Below are positions 1 through 7,865 of a DNA stretch of 64,000 bases, piece by piece (within the stretch, counting starts at the first letter, position 1; every line of letters begins with the position of its first letter). The stretch lies in the NCBI RefSeq assembly GCF_007989805.1, contig NZ_BJUB01000003.1, positions 310,001 to 374,000 on the forward strand, given 5' to 3'. The notes beneath the pieces are model-generated. The model worked only from the letters and a program-made list of their open reading frames with translations, searched no databases and had not been told where the DNA came from. The position numbers were made by a program, and so were the translations under genes. This DNA is from Cellulomonas xylanilytica (GTDB lineage Bacteria > Actinomycetota > Actinomycetes > Actinomycetales > Cellulomonadaceae).

Positions 1-753
1 GGCGAGGAGTGGGTGGGGCTGCGCTACGTGCGCATGTTCATCGAGGACCCGACGTTCTGGCACGTCTTCGCCAACACCGTGATCCTCGGCGGGCTCACCC
101 TGCTCGTCTGCTTCCCGCTGCCGATCATCCTGGCGCTCCTGCTCAACGAGGTGCGCAAGAAGTGGTTCAAGGGCGCCATCCAGTCGATCTCGTACCTGCC
201 GCACTTCCTGTCGATCGTGATCGTGGCCGGCATGGTCATGCAGCTCACCTCGCTGCAGGGCACCGTCAACCAGATCGTCGAGGGGTTCGGCGGCGAGGCG
301 ATCCCGTTCCTGCAGCGACCGGAGTGGTTCCGGGCGATCTACGTCGGCTCCGAGGCGTGGCAGACCGTCGGCTGGGGCACGATCCTCTACCTCGCGGCCC
401 TCACGACCGTCGACAGCTCGCTGTACGAGGCGGCCCGCATCGACGGCGCCAACCGGTGGCGGCAGACGTGGCACGTGACCCTGCCGGGCATCCGGCCCAC
501 GATGATCACGCTGCTGATCCTCAACATCGGCCTGTTCCTCAACGTGGGCTTCGAGAAGGTCCTCCTCCTCTACACGCCCCTCACGTACTCGACGGCCGAC
601 GTCATCTCGACGTACCTCTACCGGGTCGGCCTCGTGTCGAACAACCTCAGCTACGCGGCAGCCATCGGGCTGTTCCAGGCCCTCATCGGGCTCGTCATGG
701 TCCTGTCCGCGAACTTCATCTCGCGGCGAGTGGTGGGAGCAAGCCTGTGGTGA
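1..753 (+). CDS. Carbohydrate ABC transporter permease (LplB/YteP type), 5' end missing
   Basis: This is one of two inner-membrane permeases of a sugar or oligosaccharide ABC importer. The frame is open from the first base, so the N-terminus lies outside the window and the GTG at base 13 is internal. The visible 250 residues hold several membrane spans and the EAA loop (YEAARIDGANRWRQTWHVTL), where the ATPase docks. The C-terminus SRRVVGASLW is typical of the LplB/YteP family. The stop overlaps the next permease start (GTGA), so the two are translationally coupled. A substrate-binding protein gene probably lies upstream. The substrate is not readable here; the neighbouring GH39 enzyme suggests xylo-oligosaccharides. 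Confidence 0.9.
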   Translation, partial: GEEWVGLRYVRMFIEDPTFWHVFANTVILGGLTLLVCFPLPIILALLLNEVRKKWFKGAIQSISYLPHFLSIVIVAGMVMQLTSLQGTVNQIVEGFGGEAIPFLQRPEWFRAIYVGSEAWQTVGWGTILYLAALTTVDSSLYEAARIDGANRWRQTWHVTLPGIRPTMITLLILNIGLFLNVGFEKVLLLYTPLTYSTADVISTYLYRVGLVSNNLSYAAAIGLFQALIGLVMVLSANFISRRVVGASLW

Positions 754-1679
754 GCACGGACGTGACCCGACCCGTCGACGAACGAGCGGGCGTGCCGGTC
801 GGCCCTCGCGACTCGACGGGCTACCGGCTGTTCACCTGGCTCAACGCCGGCGTGCTGGTGCTCGTCACGGTGGTGATCCTCTACCCGTTCGTCACCCTGC
901 TGGCGCAGTCGTTCTCCAGCTCGGGAGCGATCAAGGCCGGCCTGGTGAACGCCCTCCCCGTCGGCTTCAACCTCGAGACCTACCGCGTGGTGGCCGGCGA
1001 CGACCGGTTCTGGACCAGCTACGGCAACACGGTCCTGTACACGGTGGTCGGGACGGTCATCGCGATGGTGCTCACGACGACCTTCGCGTACGCGATCTCC
1101 AAGCCGCACCTGCGGGGCCGCAACGCACTGATCGGGATCGCCGTCTTCACCATGTTCTTCAACGGCGGGATCATCCCCAACTACGTCCTCATCTCCTCGC
1201 TCGGCATGAAGAACACCATGTGGGCCCTCGTCCTGCCCGGGGCGCTGTCGGTGTTCAACCTGCTGGTGATGAAGTCGTTCTTCGAGAACATCCCCCGCGA
1301 GCTCGAGGAGGCCGCCCAGATCGACGGCCTGGGCTGGTTCGCGATCTTCACCCGCATCGTGCTGCCGCTGTCCAAGGCCGTGATCGCGACGATGATCCTC
1401 TTCTACTCGGTCGCCTACTGGAACGACTGGTTCACCGCGTTCCTCTACCTCGACGAGGACAACCTCTTCCCGCTGTCGCTGTTCCTGCGCAACCTCATCG
1501 CCGGTGCGACGACGACCACGGCGGCGAGTGCGGCGGCAGCCGGGACGACGTCGGCCGCCATCTCGGCGAACATCCAGGCCGTGACGATGATCCTGGCGAT
1601 CATCCCGATCCTGTGCGTCTACCCCTTCGTCCAGCGGCACTTCGTCTCCGGCGTGATGCTGGGCTCGGTCAAGGGCTGA
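750..1679 (+). CDS. Carbohydrate ABC transporter permease (LplC/YtcP type)
   Basis: This is the second permease of the same importer, 309 residues. GTG was chosen as the start because it overlaps the upstream stop by 4 nt (GTGA), the normal coupling of such pairs. A hydrophilic N-terminus of about 25 residues precedes six predicted membrane spans. The EAA motif reads LEEAAQIDGLGWFAIFTRIV. The C-terminus, QRHFVSGVMLGSVKG, is characteristic of LplC/YtcP proteins. An Ala/Thr-rich insertion of about 20 residues sits in the last periplasmic loop. The family is well defined, but the transported sugar is inferred only from context. Confidence 0.92.
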   Translation: MSTDVTRPVDERAGVPVGPRDSTGYRLFTWLNAGVLVLVTVVILYPFVTLLAQSFSSSGAIKAGLVNALPVGFNLETYRVVAGDDRFWTSYGNTVLYTVVGTVIAMVLTTTFAYAISKPHLRGRNALIGIAVFTMFFNGGIIPNYVLISSLGMKNTMWALVLPGALSVFNLLVMKSFFENIPRELEEAAQIDGLGWFAIFTRIVLPLSKAVIATMILFYSVAYWNDWFTAFLYLDEDNLFPLSLFLRNLIAGATTTTAASAAAAGTTSAAISANIQAVTMILAIIPILCVYPFVQRHFVSGVMLGSVKG

Positions 1680-1689
1680 GGGCCGCCGG

Positions 1690-3324
1690 TCAGATCTCCT
1701 GCACGAGCGACGCGACGGCCCACGGCCGCAGGTCGAGCCGGAGCTCCAGCACGCCGGAGCTTGGGACGACGAGGGTCTCGCGGTGCAGCGCGTCGGCGAC
1801 GTCGCGGAGCTCCTGCGTCTGCTGCCGCGTGAGGTTCAGCGGCTCGCCCAGCCGGTGCCACGCCTCGGCGACGTTGCCGTGGTCCCAGTCGAGCACCTCG
1901 AGCGCGAGGCGGGTGCCGGGAGCGAGTCCCTCGACGGTGTGGTGGATCGCGCGGTCCGGGCCGACGGCCGCCAGCGGGCGGGTCTCCGCGTACGCCGTCC
2001 GTGAGCCGATCGCCGTCGCGCCCATCCCGTCCGGGTAGTTGAGGAACACGGCAGCGAGCGCTCCGTCCTCGCTGCGCCGGGTGATCACACCGTGCGGCGT
2101 CGACAGCACGAGCCGGTCGCCCAGCCGTGCGAGCATCGCCATCGCGTGGAACGTGGGCTTGTGGATGCCCTGCTCGTTGACCAGGCCGAACCCGCCGTGG
2201 AACGGGCCGATGCCGGCGCCGCCCTCCTCGAACACGTCGGTGAAGGTCCAGTAGGAGATCGAGTCCGCCAGGGCGGCACCCCGCAGGAACGCCCGGGTGA
2301 TGTACGTGGCCGCGAAGACGGTGTCGTGCATCCGGTCCCGGCTGGACGGCGAGCTCGACCACTCGCTGATGTGCAGCTCGGCGTCCGGGAACGGGCTCGC
2401 CTCGATGATGGCGCGCATCACCAGCAGGTCGTCGGCCGTCGCGTCGACGTGCCGCTGGATGGGCCGCCCCTGCCCGTCGGCACCGAAGGCGTAGTCCGTG
2501 GGGTAGAGGTGGGTGGACAGGAAGTCGACCGGGACGTCGCGCGTCGCGCACCAGTCGACGAACTCGTGGATCCACACCGGCTGCCAGTCGAGCGCGTCCG
2601 GGTCCGTCGCCTCCGCGGTGGCGACCTCGGCCGACCGGTCCTGCGTCTCGCCGGCGTACCGGGCGTCCGGCACGAAGACGCTGGTCGACGGTCCCCCGAC
2701 CTTGAGCCCGGCGTCGATGTCCTTGATTGCCCGGGCCGTGGCCTCGTACAGCTCGAAGTACTGCGTCCGCGTCCCGGTCCAGAAGTGCGGGACGAGGTTG
2801 GGCTCGTTCCACACCTCGAACCGCCACGCGCGGACCTCGTCGATCCCGTACCGCTCGATCCAGTGCCGCACCGTGGTGGTGACCAGCTCCACCCAGCGGC
2901 CCATGTCCTGCGGCGGGCTGCAGTGCGCCTTCCACCAGAACACGGTCTCGGTCTGCGTGGCGAGCTCGCGGGGCAGGAAGCCGAGCTCCACGAACGGGCG
3001 GGCGCCCGCGGCGAGGACGGCGTCGAACACCTTGTCGACGTAGGAGAAGGTGTAGACCGGCTCCGCGAGCGGCTGAGGCGGGCCGAAGCCACCGCCGTCG
3101 CTCGCGCGGTACACGAACATGTCGTCGTGGAAGACGCCGTGGAAGCGGACGTAGCGCGCACCCAGCACGTCGACGGCCTCCCGGAAGTGGGCCTGCCAGT
3201 CCGCCCGCAGCGCCTCGTTCGCGCGCCCCGCGCCCACGCAGGCGCTCCAGACGTGCCGGAGCCCCTCCTCGACGGGCGCCCGCCCGTCGATGAGCAGGGT
3301 GGACGATCCGGCGGCTGCGGACAT
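1690..3324 (-). CDS. Glycoside hydrolase family 39, probable intracellular beta-xylosidase
   Basis: This is a retaining glycosidase predicted to release xylose (or a related sugar) from the non-reducing end of imported oligosaccharides. The 544-residue chain carries the GH39 signatures: FEVWNEPNL, with acid/base Glu174, and LHISEWSSS, with nucleophile Glu321, on a TIM barrel with a C-terminal beta domain. There is no signal peptide, so it acts in the cytoplasm on transported substrate. ATG at 3324 is preferred over an upstream in-frame ATG because GGAG lies 6 nt before it. It is divergent from the LacI gene and has an operator in its 5' leader. GH39 also includes alpha-L-iduronidases, but size and bacterial context favour xylosidase. 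Confidence 0.88.
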   Translation of the reverse strand: MSAAAGSSTLLIDGRAPVEEGLRHVWSACVGAGRANEALRADWQAHFREAVDVLGARYVRFHGVFHDDMFVYRASDGGGFGPPQPLAEPVYTFSYVDKVFDAVLAAGARPFVELGFLPRELATQTETVFWWKAHCSPPQDMGRWVELVTTTVRHWIERYGIDEVRAWRFEVWNEPNLVPHFWTGTRTQYFELYEATARAIKDIDAGLKVGGPSTSVFVPDARYAGETQDRSAEVATAEATDPDALDWQPVWIHEFVDWCATRDVPVDFLSTHLYPTDYAFGADGQGRPIQRHVDATADDLLVMRAIIEASPFPDAELHISEWSSSPSSRDRMHDTVFAATYITRAFLRGAALADSISYWTFTDVFEEGGAGIGPFHGGFGLVNEQGIHKPTFHAMAMLARLGDRLVLSTPHGVITRRSEDGALAAVFLNYPDGMGATAIGSRTAYAETRPLAAVGPDRAIHHTVEGLAPGTRLALEVLDWDHGNVAEAWHRLGEPLNLTRQQTQELRDVADALHRETLVVPSSGVLELRLDLRPWAVASLVQEI

Positions 3325-3340
3325 GACGACTCCAGCATCT

Positions 3341-3353
3341 CGAAAGGTTTTCG
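3341..3353. promoter_or_regulatory. LacI-type operator 1, CGAAA-N3-TTTCG
   Basis: CGAAAGGTTTTCG is a perfect 5-bp inverted repeat with a 3-bp centre. It lies in the 5' leader of the GH39 gene and overlaps the probable -35 (TTCGAC) of the LacI promoter. The same half-sites recur 78 bp away. Sites of the CGAAA/TTTCG class are known for LacI-family xylan and xyloside regulators in Streptomyces. Binding by the adjacent regulator is inferred. Confidence 0.75.
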
Positions 3354-3372
3354 ACGACTGCACGTGCTCGGC

Positions 3373-3379
3373 TAGGCTA
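3373..3379. promoter_or_regulatory. Overlapping divergent -10 elements (GH39 / lacI-type)
   Basis: TAGGCT on the plus strand, 17 bp after TTCGAC, fits the regulator promoter. The reverse strand of the same bases reads TAGCCT, which can serve as the GH39 -10. Both promoters therefore share one short region that is flanked by the two operators, so one repressor could control both directions. Confidence 0.5.
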
Positions 3380-3418
3380 ACCAGCGATCGACGTGCGCGA
3401 AAGCGCGCAGAGCCGTCA

Positions 3419-3431
3419 CGAAACTCTTTCG
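3419..3431. promoter_or_regulatory. LacI-type operator 2, CGAAA-N3-TTTCG
   Basis: CGAAACTCTTTCG is a perfect copy of the half-sites in operator 1, with a different 3-bp centre. It lies in the 5' leader of the regulator gene just before its Shine-Dalgarno region, a position suited to autoregulation by roadblock. Confidence 0.75.
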
Positions 3432-3447
3432 GAACGAGGTGCCCAGG

Positions 3448-4506
3448 ATGGCCTCGGTGCTGCGCCGCAAGCCCACGCTCGCCGACGTGGCGCGCGCAGC
3501 GGGGGTCTCACCGGCCACCGCCTCCAAGGCCCTCAACGGCCGCGTCGACGTGGCGCCGCGGACGCGTGACCGGGTGCTCGCCGCCGTCGCCGAGCTCGGG
3601 TACCGGACCAGCACGTCGCCCGCCCCGAGCGCCACGGGCCGAGCACTGGTCGTGGTCTTCGACATCCCGGCGTCGCCGTACATCCTCAACGTGCTGCAGG
3701 GGGTCCTCGCCTCGGCCACCGACGCACACCTCGACCTGCTCACCCGGCTCGCTCCCGACCTCGCCGTCCGCACGGAGCCGGACGTCGCCCGTGCGTGGGT
3801 CGCGGACCAGCAGTCGGCCGGGGCGGTCGGCATCGTCGGGCTGACGCTGTCCGAGCCCGACGGGCTGCTGCGCGCGGCCGAGGACGCGGGGCTGCCCTTC
3901 GTGATGGTGGACCCCGTCGACGCCCGTCACCGGCCGATGATGAGCGTCCGGTCGAGCAACTGGGCGGGTGCCCGCGCAGCGGCCGAGCACCTGATCGCGC
4001 TCGGCCACCGACGCATCGCCTGGGTGGGCGGCCCCGACGCCTCCAGCGCGGCCCGGGACCGCTTCTACGGGTACCGCGCCGCCCTCGACGCCGCGGGGAT
4101 CGACCTGGACCCCACGCTCGTGCGGAGCGACCGGTTCGACGTCGACGCGGGCGCCCGGCACGCCCGGGAGCTGCTCACGCTCGCGTCACCGCCCACCGCC
4201 GTCATGGCGGCCGACGACGAGATCGCCGTCGGGGTGCTCGCCACCGCCCACGAGCTCGGGGTGCGGGTCCCGGACCAGGTCAGCGTCATCGGCTTCGACG
4301 ACACGCCGCAGGCTGCGTGGACGACTCCCCCGCTGACCACCGTCCGCCAGGACCTGGACGGGATGGGGCGCCTCGCCGTGCAGACGGTCCTCGGCCTGTC
4401 GTCGGGACAGCAGCCCTCGGCACGGCACATCGAGCTGGCCACCACCCTGACGGTGCGGGACACCACGGGGCCGGCGCCGCCCGGCGGACCCACACTGGGC
4501 TCATGA
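3448..4506 (+). CDS. LacI-family transcriptional regulator of the sugar locus
   Basis: This 352-residue repressor has an N-terminal helix-turn-helix (about residues 10-31, TLADVARAAGVSPATASKAL) and hinge, followed by a periplasmic-binding-protein-like effector domain ending about residue 335. ATG 3448 is chosen because CGAGG lies 8 nt upstream; a GTG nine bases earlier would place the Shine-Dalgarno too close. The gene is divergent from the GH39 enzyme and separated from it by two identical operators, so local and auto-control are likely. The effector is inferred to be a xylo-oligosaccharide or xylose. The stop overlaps the next gene's ATG. Confidence 0.92.
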   Translation: MASVLRRKPTLADVARAAGVSPATASKALNGRVDVAPRTRDRVLAAVAELGYRTSTSPAPSATGRALVVVFDIPASPYILNVLQGVLASATDAHLDLLTRLAPDLAVRTEPDVARAWVADQQSAGAVGIVGLTLSEPDGLLRAAEDAGLPFVMVDPVDARHRPMMSVRSSNWAGARAAAEHLIALGHRRIAWVGGPDASSAARDRFYGYRAALDAAGIDLDPTLVRSDRFDVDAGARHARELLTLASPPTAVMAADDEIAVGVLATAHELGVRVPDQVSVIGFDDTPQAAWTTPPLTTVRQDLDGMGRLAVQTVLGLSSGQQPSARHIELATTLTVRDTTGPAPPGGPTLGS

Positions 4507-4919
4507 GCGACTGGAACCAGCAGATCATCGACGAGTTCCGAGCGAACGGCGGCGACGTCCGGACGAACGGCTTCGGCAGGGGCCTCGTCCTGCTGCACCA
4601 CCGGGGGGCCCGGACCGGCACGGAGCGCGTCAGCCCCGTGGCGGGCATCCGGGTCGACGAGGACACCTGGCTCGCGGCCGCGTCCAAGGGCGGCGCGCCC
4701 GACAACCCGGCCTGGTTCCACAACCTGCTCGCGCACCCGGACGTCGAGATCGAGACGCCCGACGACGGGACGGTGCCGGTGCGGGCGACGCAGCTGGTCG
4801 GGGCCGAGCGGGACGCGGCGTGGGCCCGGTTCACCGAGCGCTCCGAGGGGTTCCGCTCCTACGAGCAGCGCACGACGCGCACGATCCCGGTCCTGCAGCT
4901 CACCCGCCGACAGGCATGA
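4503..4919 (+). CDS. Nitroreductase/deazaflavin-dependent oxidoreductase family protein (DUF385-like)
   Basis: This 138-residue protein has the split beta-barrel fold of the F420-binding Ddn-like family. Recognisable are the LLHHRGARTGTER segment, the VDEDTWLAAASKGGAPDNPAWFHNL core that binds the cofactor phosphate, and the C-terminal ARFTERSEGFRSYEQRT region followed by TIPVLQLTR. Family members reduce diverse substrates with F420H2 or are orphan quinone reductases; the substrate here is unknown. It overlaps the LacI stop (ATGA), so it is co-translated with the regulator, although no functional link to sugar use is obvious. Confidence 0.85.
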   Translation: MSDWNQQIIDEFRANGGDVRTNGFGRGLVLLHHRGARTGTERVSPVAGIRVDEDTWLAAASKGGAPDNPAWFHNLLAHPDVEIETPDDGTVPVRATQLVGAERDAAWARFTERSEGFRSYEQRTTRTIPVLQLTRRQA

Positions 4920-4929
4920 GACCGGGCTG

Positions 4930-4966
4930 TTGACCCTCGGGTCGCCCGAGGGTCCACAGTTCTGCT
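4930..4966 (+). promoter_or_regulatory. MerR-type promoter: 10-bp dyad inside a 19-bp spacer
   Basis: TTGACC serves as the -35. The arms GACCCTCGGG (4932-4941) and CCCGAGGGTC (4945-4954) form a perfect inverted repeat around TCG, filling the spacer. A weak -10, CACAGT, begins 19 bp after the -35. The expected transcription start falls on the GTG of the MerR gene, implying a leaderless mRNA. Long 19-bp spacers with such dyads are the hallmark of MerR-activated promoters. Confidence 0.7.
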
Positions 4967-5692
4967 GTGGACACCGACGAGATCTCCATCGGCAGGTTCG
5001 GGCGGCTGTGCGGCCTGTCCGTGCACACGTTGCGGCACTACGACGACGTCGGCCTGCTGACCCCGGCCCGGGTGGACCCGGCGACGGGCTACCGGTACTA
5101 CCGCCCCGACCAGCTCGAGCGCGCCCGGCACATCCGCTCGCTGCGCTGGACGGACCTGTCGGTCGAGGACACGCGCACCGTCCTGGACGACCCGTCGCGC
5201 ACGGACGCGGTTCTCGCCGCCCACCGCGAGCGGCTGGAGCGTGACCGCGCCCGGCTGTCCGCGAGCCTGGGCGACACCGAGCGATTCGCGGGCGACGGGG
5301 TCGCGGCGTCCTCGCCGCCGGCGGGTGCGCGACCCGTCCAGGTGAAGCTGCTCGTCGCCGACGTCGACGCCGCGGCGGCGTTCTACTGCGACGCGTTCGG
5401 GTTCGAGCTCGAGGTCACGCAGCGCACGGCCGACGCGGACTTCTCCGGGTTCGTCTTCGGCCGGTACGGCGAGAGCGACTTCTTCCTGGTGCACCTGCAG
5501 ACGGCCGACTACCCAGGCGCCGCAGGTCCCGCGACCATCGGGATGCTCGTGGACGACCTCGACGTCGCGCACCGCCGCGCCCTCGATGCCGGCGCGACGC
5601 AGGTGCTCGGGCCGCACGACACGGAGGGCATGCCGCGCTCGTCCGCCGTGCGGGACCCGGACGAGAACGTCGTGTGGCTGTACCAGGGCTGA
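4967..5692 (+). CDS. MerR-family regulator fused to a VOC (glyoxalase/bleomycin-resistance) domain
   Basis: The 241-residue protein begins with a MerR winged helix-turn-helix (about residues 6-75; IGRFGRLCGLSVHTLRHYDD, then GYRYYRPDQL), followed by a short coiled coil (about 85-105) and a C-terminal VOC domain (about 120-240; VKLLVADVDAAAAFYCDAFG and DPDENVVWLYQG). MerR proteins usually end in a metal- or drug-sensing domain; here the VOC fold would be the ligand sensor, or possibly a sequestering resistance domain. The GTG start follows the dyad promoter directly, without a Shine-Dalgarno. The ligand is unknown; a small hydrophobic toxicant is a reasonable guess. Confidence 0.88.
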   Translation: MDTDEISIGRFGRLCGLSVHTLRHYDDVGLLTPARVDPATGYRYYRPDQLERARHIRSLRWTDLSVEDTRTVLDDPSRTDAVLAAHRERLERDRARLSASLGDTERFAGDGVAASSPPAGARPVQVKLLVADVDAAAAFYCDAFGFELEVTQRTADADFSGFVFGRYGESDFFLVHLQTADYPGAAGPATIGMLVDDLDVAHRRALDAGATQVLGPHDTEGMPRSSAVRDPDENVVWLYQG

Positions 5693-5695
5693 CGC

Positions 5696-5896
5696 TCAGT
5701 ACCGCACCTGACCCCGCTCGGTGTCGAAGATCTGCCGGCACCCGGGGCACTCCCCGCGGTCCGGGCCGTCGTCCTCGGGGAACTCGCTCGTCGGGGTGAC
5801 GAACCGGCCGCAGACGCTCATGCCGTCGCGGAAGAAGTGCTGTCGCCTGTCGTTCCGGGTCAGTCGCAGCCAGCCTTCGGTGTACGTGAGGAGCAT
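5696..5896 (-). CDS. Small zinc-ribbon-like hypothetical protein
   Basis: This 66-residue protein contains HFFRDGMSVCGR and, near the C-terminus, CPGC. The histidine and three cysteines could bind one zinc ion. ATG 5896 is preferred because GAGG sits 8 nt upstream; the longer frame upstream looks like non-coding Arg/Pro-rich sequence. It ends 3 nt from the convergent MerR stop. No function can be assigned; similar short CxxC proteins are common actinobacterial hypotheticals. Confidence 0.6.
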   Translation of the reverse strand: MLLTYTEGWLRLTRNDRRQHFFRDGMSVCGRFVTPTSEFPEDDGPDRGECPGCRQIFDTERGQVRY

Positions 5897-5958
5897 GGCT
5901 CCAGCCTCGTCGCGGCACCGCGGCTCCGACAGGGCCGAAGGACCCGGACGACGACAAC

Positions 5959-6005
5959 GGCCCCGGTGCTGCACCGCGACTCTCGTCGCGGGCCGCACCG
6001 GGGCC
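5959..6005 (-). terminator. Two-tier stem-loop, probable terminator for the upstream minus-strand small gene
   Basis: The outer arms are 11-bp perfect complements (GGCCCCGGTGC with GCACCGGGGCC). An inner 7-bp stem (CCGCGAC/GTCGCGG) closes on TCTC. The structure starts 10 nt after the stop of the small minus-strand frame, which supports that frame being transcribed. There is no clear U-tract, as is usual in high-GC actinobacteria. Confidence 0.6.
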
Positions 6006-6014
6006 GCATGTCCG

Positions 6015-6122
6015 TCAGCACCTGTTGGCCTTCGCCCACCGCGCCCGCTTGTCCTTGTTGCGCGCGGCTTGAACCGCCCCCAGCGCCATTGGGGGCTGTC
6101 GAAGATCAGCCACCCGGACCAT
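6015..6122 (-). CDS. Possible short basic protein (35 aa), unrecognised
   Basis: A 35-codon frame ends in a basic stretch (ARNKDKRARWAKANRC). The first ATG has only a weak GAGAG upstream; a second ATG eleven codons later and a longer frame from 6230 are alternatives. Support comes from the strong stem-loop right after its stop and from an inverted repeat upstream. This part of the window (5.9-6.24 kb) otherwise holds no gene. The basic C-terminus suggests RNA or ribosome contact, but that is speculation. Confidence 0.3.
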   Translation of the reverse strand: MVRVADLRQPPMALGAVQAARNKDKRARWAKANRC

Positions 6123-6218
6123 GGCCGTCTGCCGCTCTCGTAGCGGCGCGTTCCACCTCCGGGCCGATCCTTCGTGATGGGATGCTGACACCACCACGCA
6201 GACCGGGAGATCCAAGTA

Positions 6219-6237
6219 AGAACTGTACACCAGTTCT
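6219..6237. repeat. Inverted repeat AGAACTG-N5-CAGTTCT
   Basis: A perfect 7-bp dyad with a TACAC centre lies in the gap between the winged-helix gene's stop and the short minus-strand frame. It is noticeably more AT-rich than its surroundings. It could be an operator for the downstream small gene or a weak terminator of the winged-helix gene. No regulator can be assigned. Confidence 0.45.
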
Positions 6238-6240
6238 GGT

Positions 6241-7322
6241 CAGGTGTCTAGATCGACCCGGTAGGGCGTCCCGGCGAACGCCGCGAGCCGCTCGAAGGAC
6301 GCGCGCATCGCGTCGCACTGGGCGGCGTCCAGCGACACCGCGAGGTGGGGTTCCGCGACGACCTCGTCCCGCTCGACGACGCGTCGCCACCACCCGACGA
6401 CCTGGCTGTCGAGGACGACCGGCTGGATCACCTGGTTGGTGCCCGCCGGCGCGATCGACAGGTCGGCGATGTTCGCCGCCGTCCGGCCCTCCGTGTAGGC
6501 GACGCCGTACTCGTCGTACCCCTGCAGGACGTGCACGGTCGGCGACGGGTCCCGCGTGGGAGGGTCGGCCGGCGCGAACCAGTAGGTGAGCCCGTCGACG
6601 TCGGCGGACGTCAGGTCCTCCCCCACGATCGCGAGGCCGCGGCGGATCTGCGTGAGCGTCAGGCTCGACCACCAGCGGAAGTCCTTCACGGTGGCAGGGC
6701 CGTGGCTGACGAAGTAACGGCGGGTGAGCTCCGCGAGGGCCTCATCGGCCTCGAGGGCCGGCGTCGGTGGCACGCGCTCGTCCAGCAGGGCGTAGGTGCG
6801 CTGCTTGCCGCGGAGCACCCCGCTGACCACCACCGCCGCGAGCTCGGCCGCCATGACCAGGTAGGCCAGACGAAGGCCGCTCGCCTCGATCCCGGCGCGC
6901 GCCAGCGCCACCTGCAGCTCGTTCCGCGTCAGGTGGTGGCCGCCCTGGAGCACCTCGGTCAGGACGGCGGTCGCGCGGTCCACCAGCTCGTCGTCGATCC
7001 CCGCCTGGCGCTCGTAGTAGCGGCTCATCTGCCGGACGCGCGGACCGGTGAGCGCGAGCATCCAGCGGGCGTCCTCCGCCGCGACGACGTGCCACGTCGG
7101 ACGCAGGACGTGCGTGCGCAGGATCGTCCCCGCGTCCAGCGCCGCCTGCACCGCGGCGTCGTCGGCCCCCGGCGTGCGCTGGCCGAGCGACCACTTCGCC
7201 ATCGTGTACTCCTGCGCCTGGGACGCACCGAGGTGCCGCACCACGGCGGCCGGGTCGGGCAGCGGCGGGCCGGACAGGTGGTGGTTGTGCAACCGGCGGT
7301 GCGCGACCTCGAGGCGGTCCAT
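6241..7322 (-). CDS. Winged-helix DNA-binding domain protein (HTH_42/YcaQ-like)
   Basis: The 360-residue protein matches the HTH_42 family, whose members carry tandem winged-helix domains and include DNA-glycosylase-like proteins such as YcaQ/AlkX. Visible features are LGASQAQEYTMAKWSLGQRT near residue 35, RPTWHVVAAEDARWML, and YRVDL at the end. ATG 7322 is chosen because the frame upstream lacks coding character and a -10-like CAGGAT lies 8 nt before it. A role in DNA repair or nucleic-acid binding is a family-level inference; nothing local supports a more specific job. It is divergent from the VOC gene. Confidence 0.85.
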
Positions 7323-7395
7323 GGGTCTCGATCCTGTTGCGTGCAGCCGAGCGGTGACAAGGTGGACGTCTGGAGACCCGTCGAAGGAGACAGCC

Positions 7396-7809
7396 GTGGC
7401 GACGCACCTGAACCCGTACCTGAGCTTTCGAGACAACGCCCGCGACGCGATGGAGTTCTACCGGACGGTGTTCGGCGGCGAGCTGACGCTGAGCACGTTC
7501 GGGGACTTCGGGGCCAGTGACGACCCGGCCGAGGCCGGCAAGATCATGCACGGTCAGCTCGAGTCCCCCGGCGGGCTGGTCCTCATGGGCGCGGACACGC
7601 CCGCCGGGATGGAGCGGGCCACCCAGAGCAACATCTCGGTGTCCGTCAGCGGCCAGGACCTGGCCGAGCTGCAGGGCTACTGGGACAGGCTCGCCGAGGG
7701 CGGCACCATCCAGGAGCCCTTCGCGCAGGCGCCGTGGGGTGCCACGTTCGGGATGCTGACCGACAGGTTCGGCGTCGCGTGGATGATCAACGCGGGCCCG
7801 GAGATGTGA
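7396..7809 (+). CDS. VOC family protein (PhnB-like)
   Basis: This 137-residue single-domain vicinal-oxygen-chelate protein has LNPYLSFRDNARDAMEFYRT at the N-terminus and WGATFGMLTDRFGVAWMIN near the C-terminus, the classic PhnB-like (3-demethylubiquinone methyltransferase-like) signature. The GTG start has GAAGGAGA 5-12 nt upstream. Most members are of unknown function; some bind antibiotics or metals. It is monocistronic between the divergent winged-helix gene and the SGNH hydrolase. Confidence 0.88.
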   Translation: MATHLNPYLSFRDNARDAMEFYRTVFGGELTLSTFGDFGASDDPAEAGKIMHGQLESPGGLVLMGADTPAGMERATQSNISVSVSGQDLAELQGYWDRLAEGGTIQEPFAQAPWGATFGMLTDRFGVAWMINAGPEM

Positions 7810-7865
7810 CCTCGGGCTGACGAGCCCGGTCGCGACCCGATCGCCCCGCATGATGGGGTGATCCC

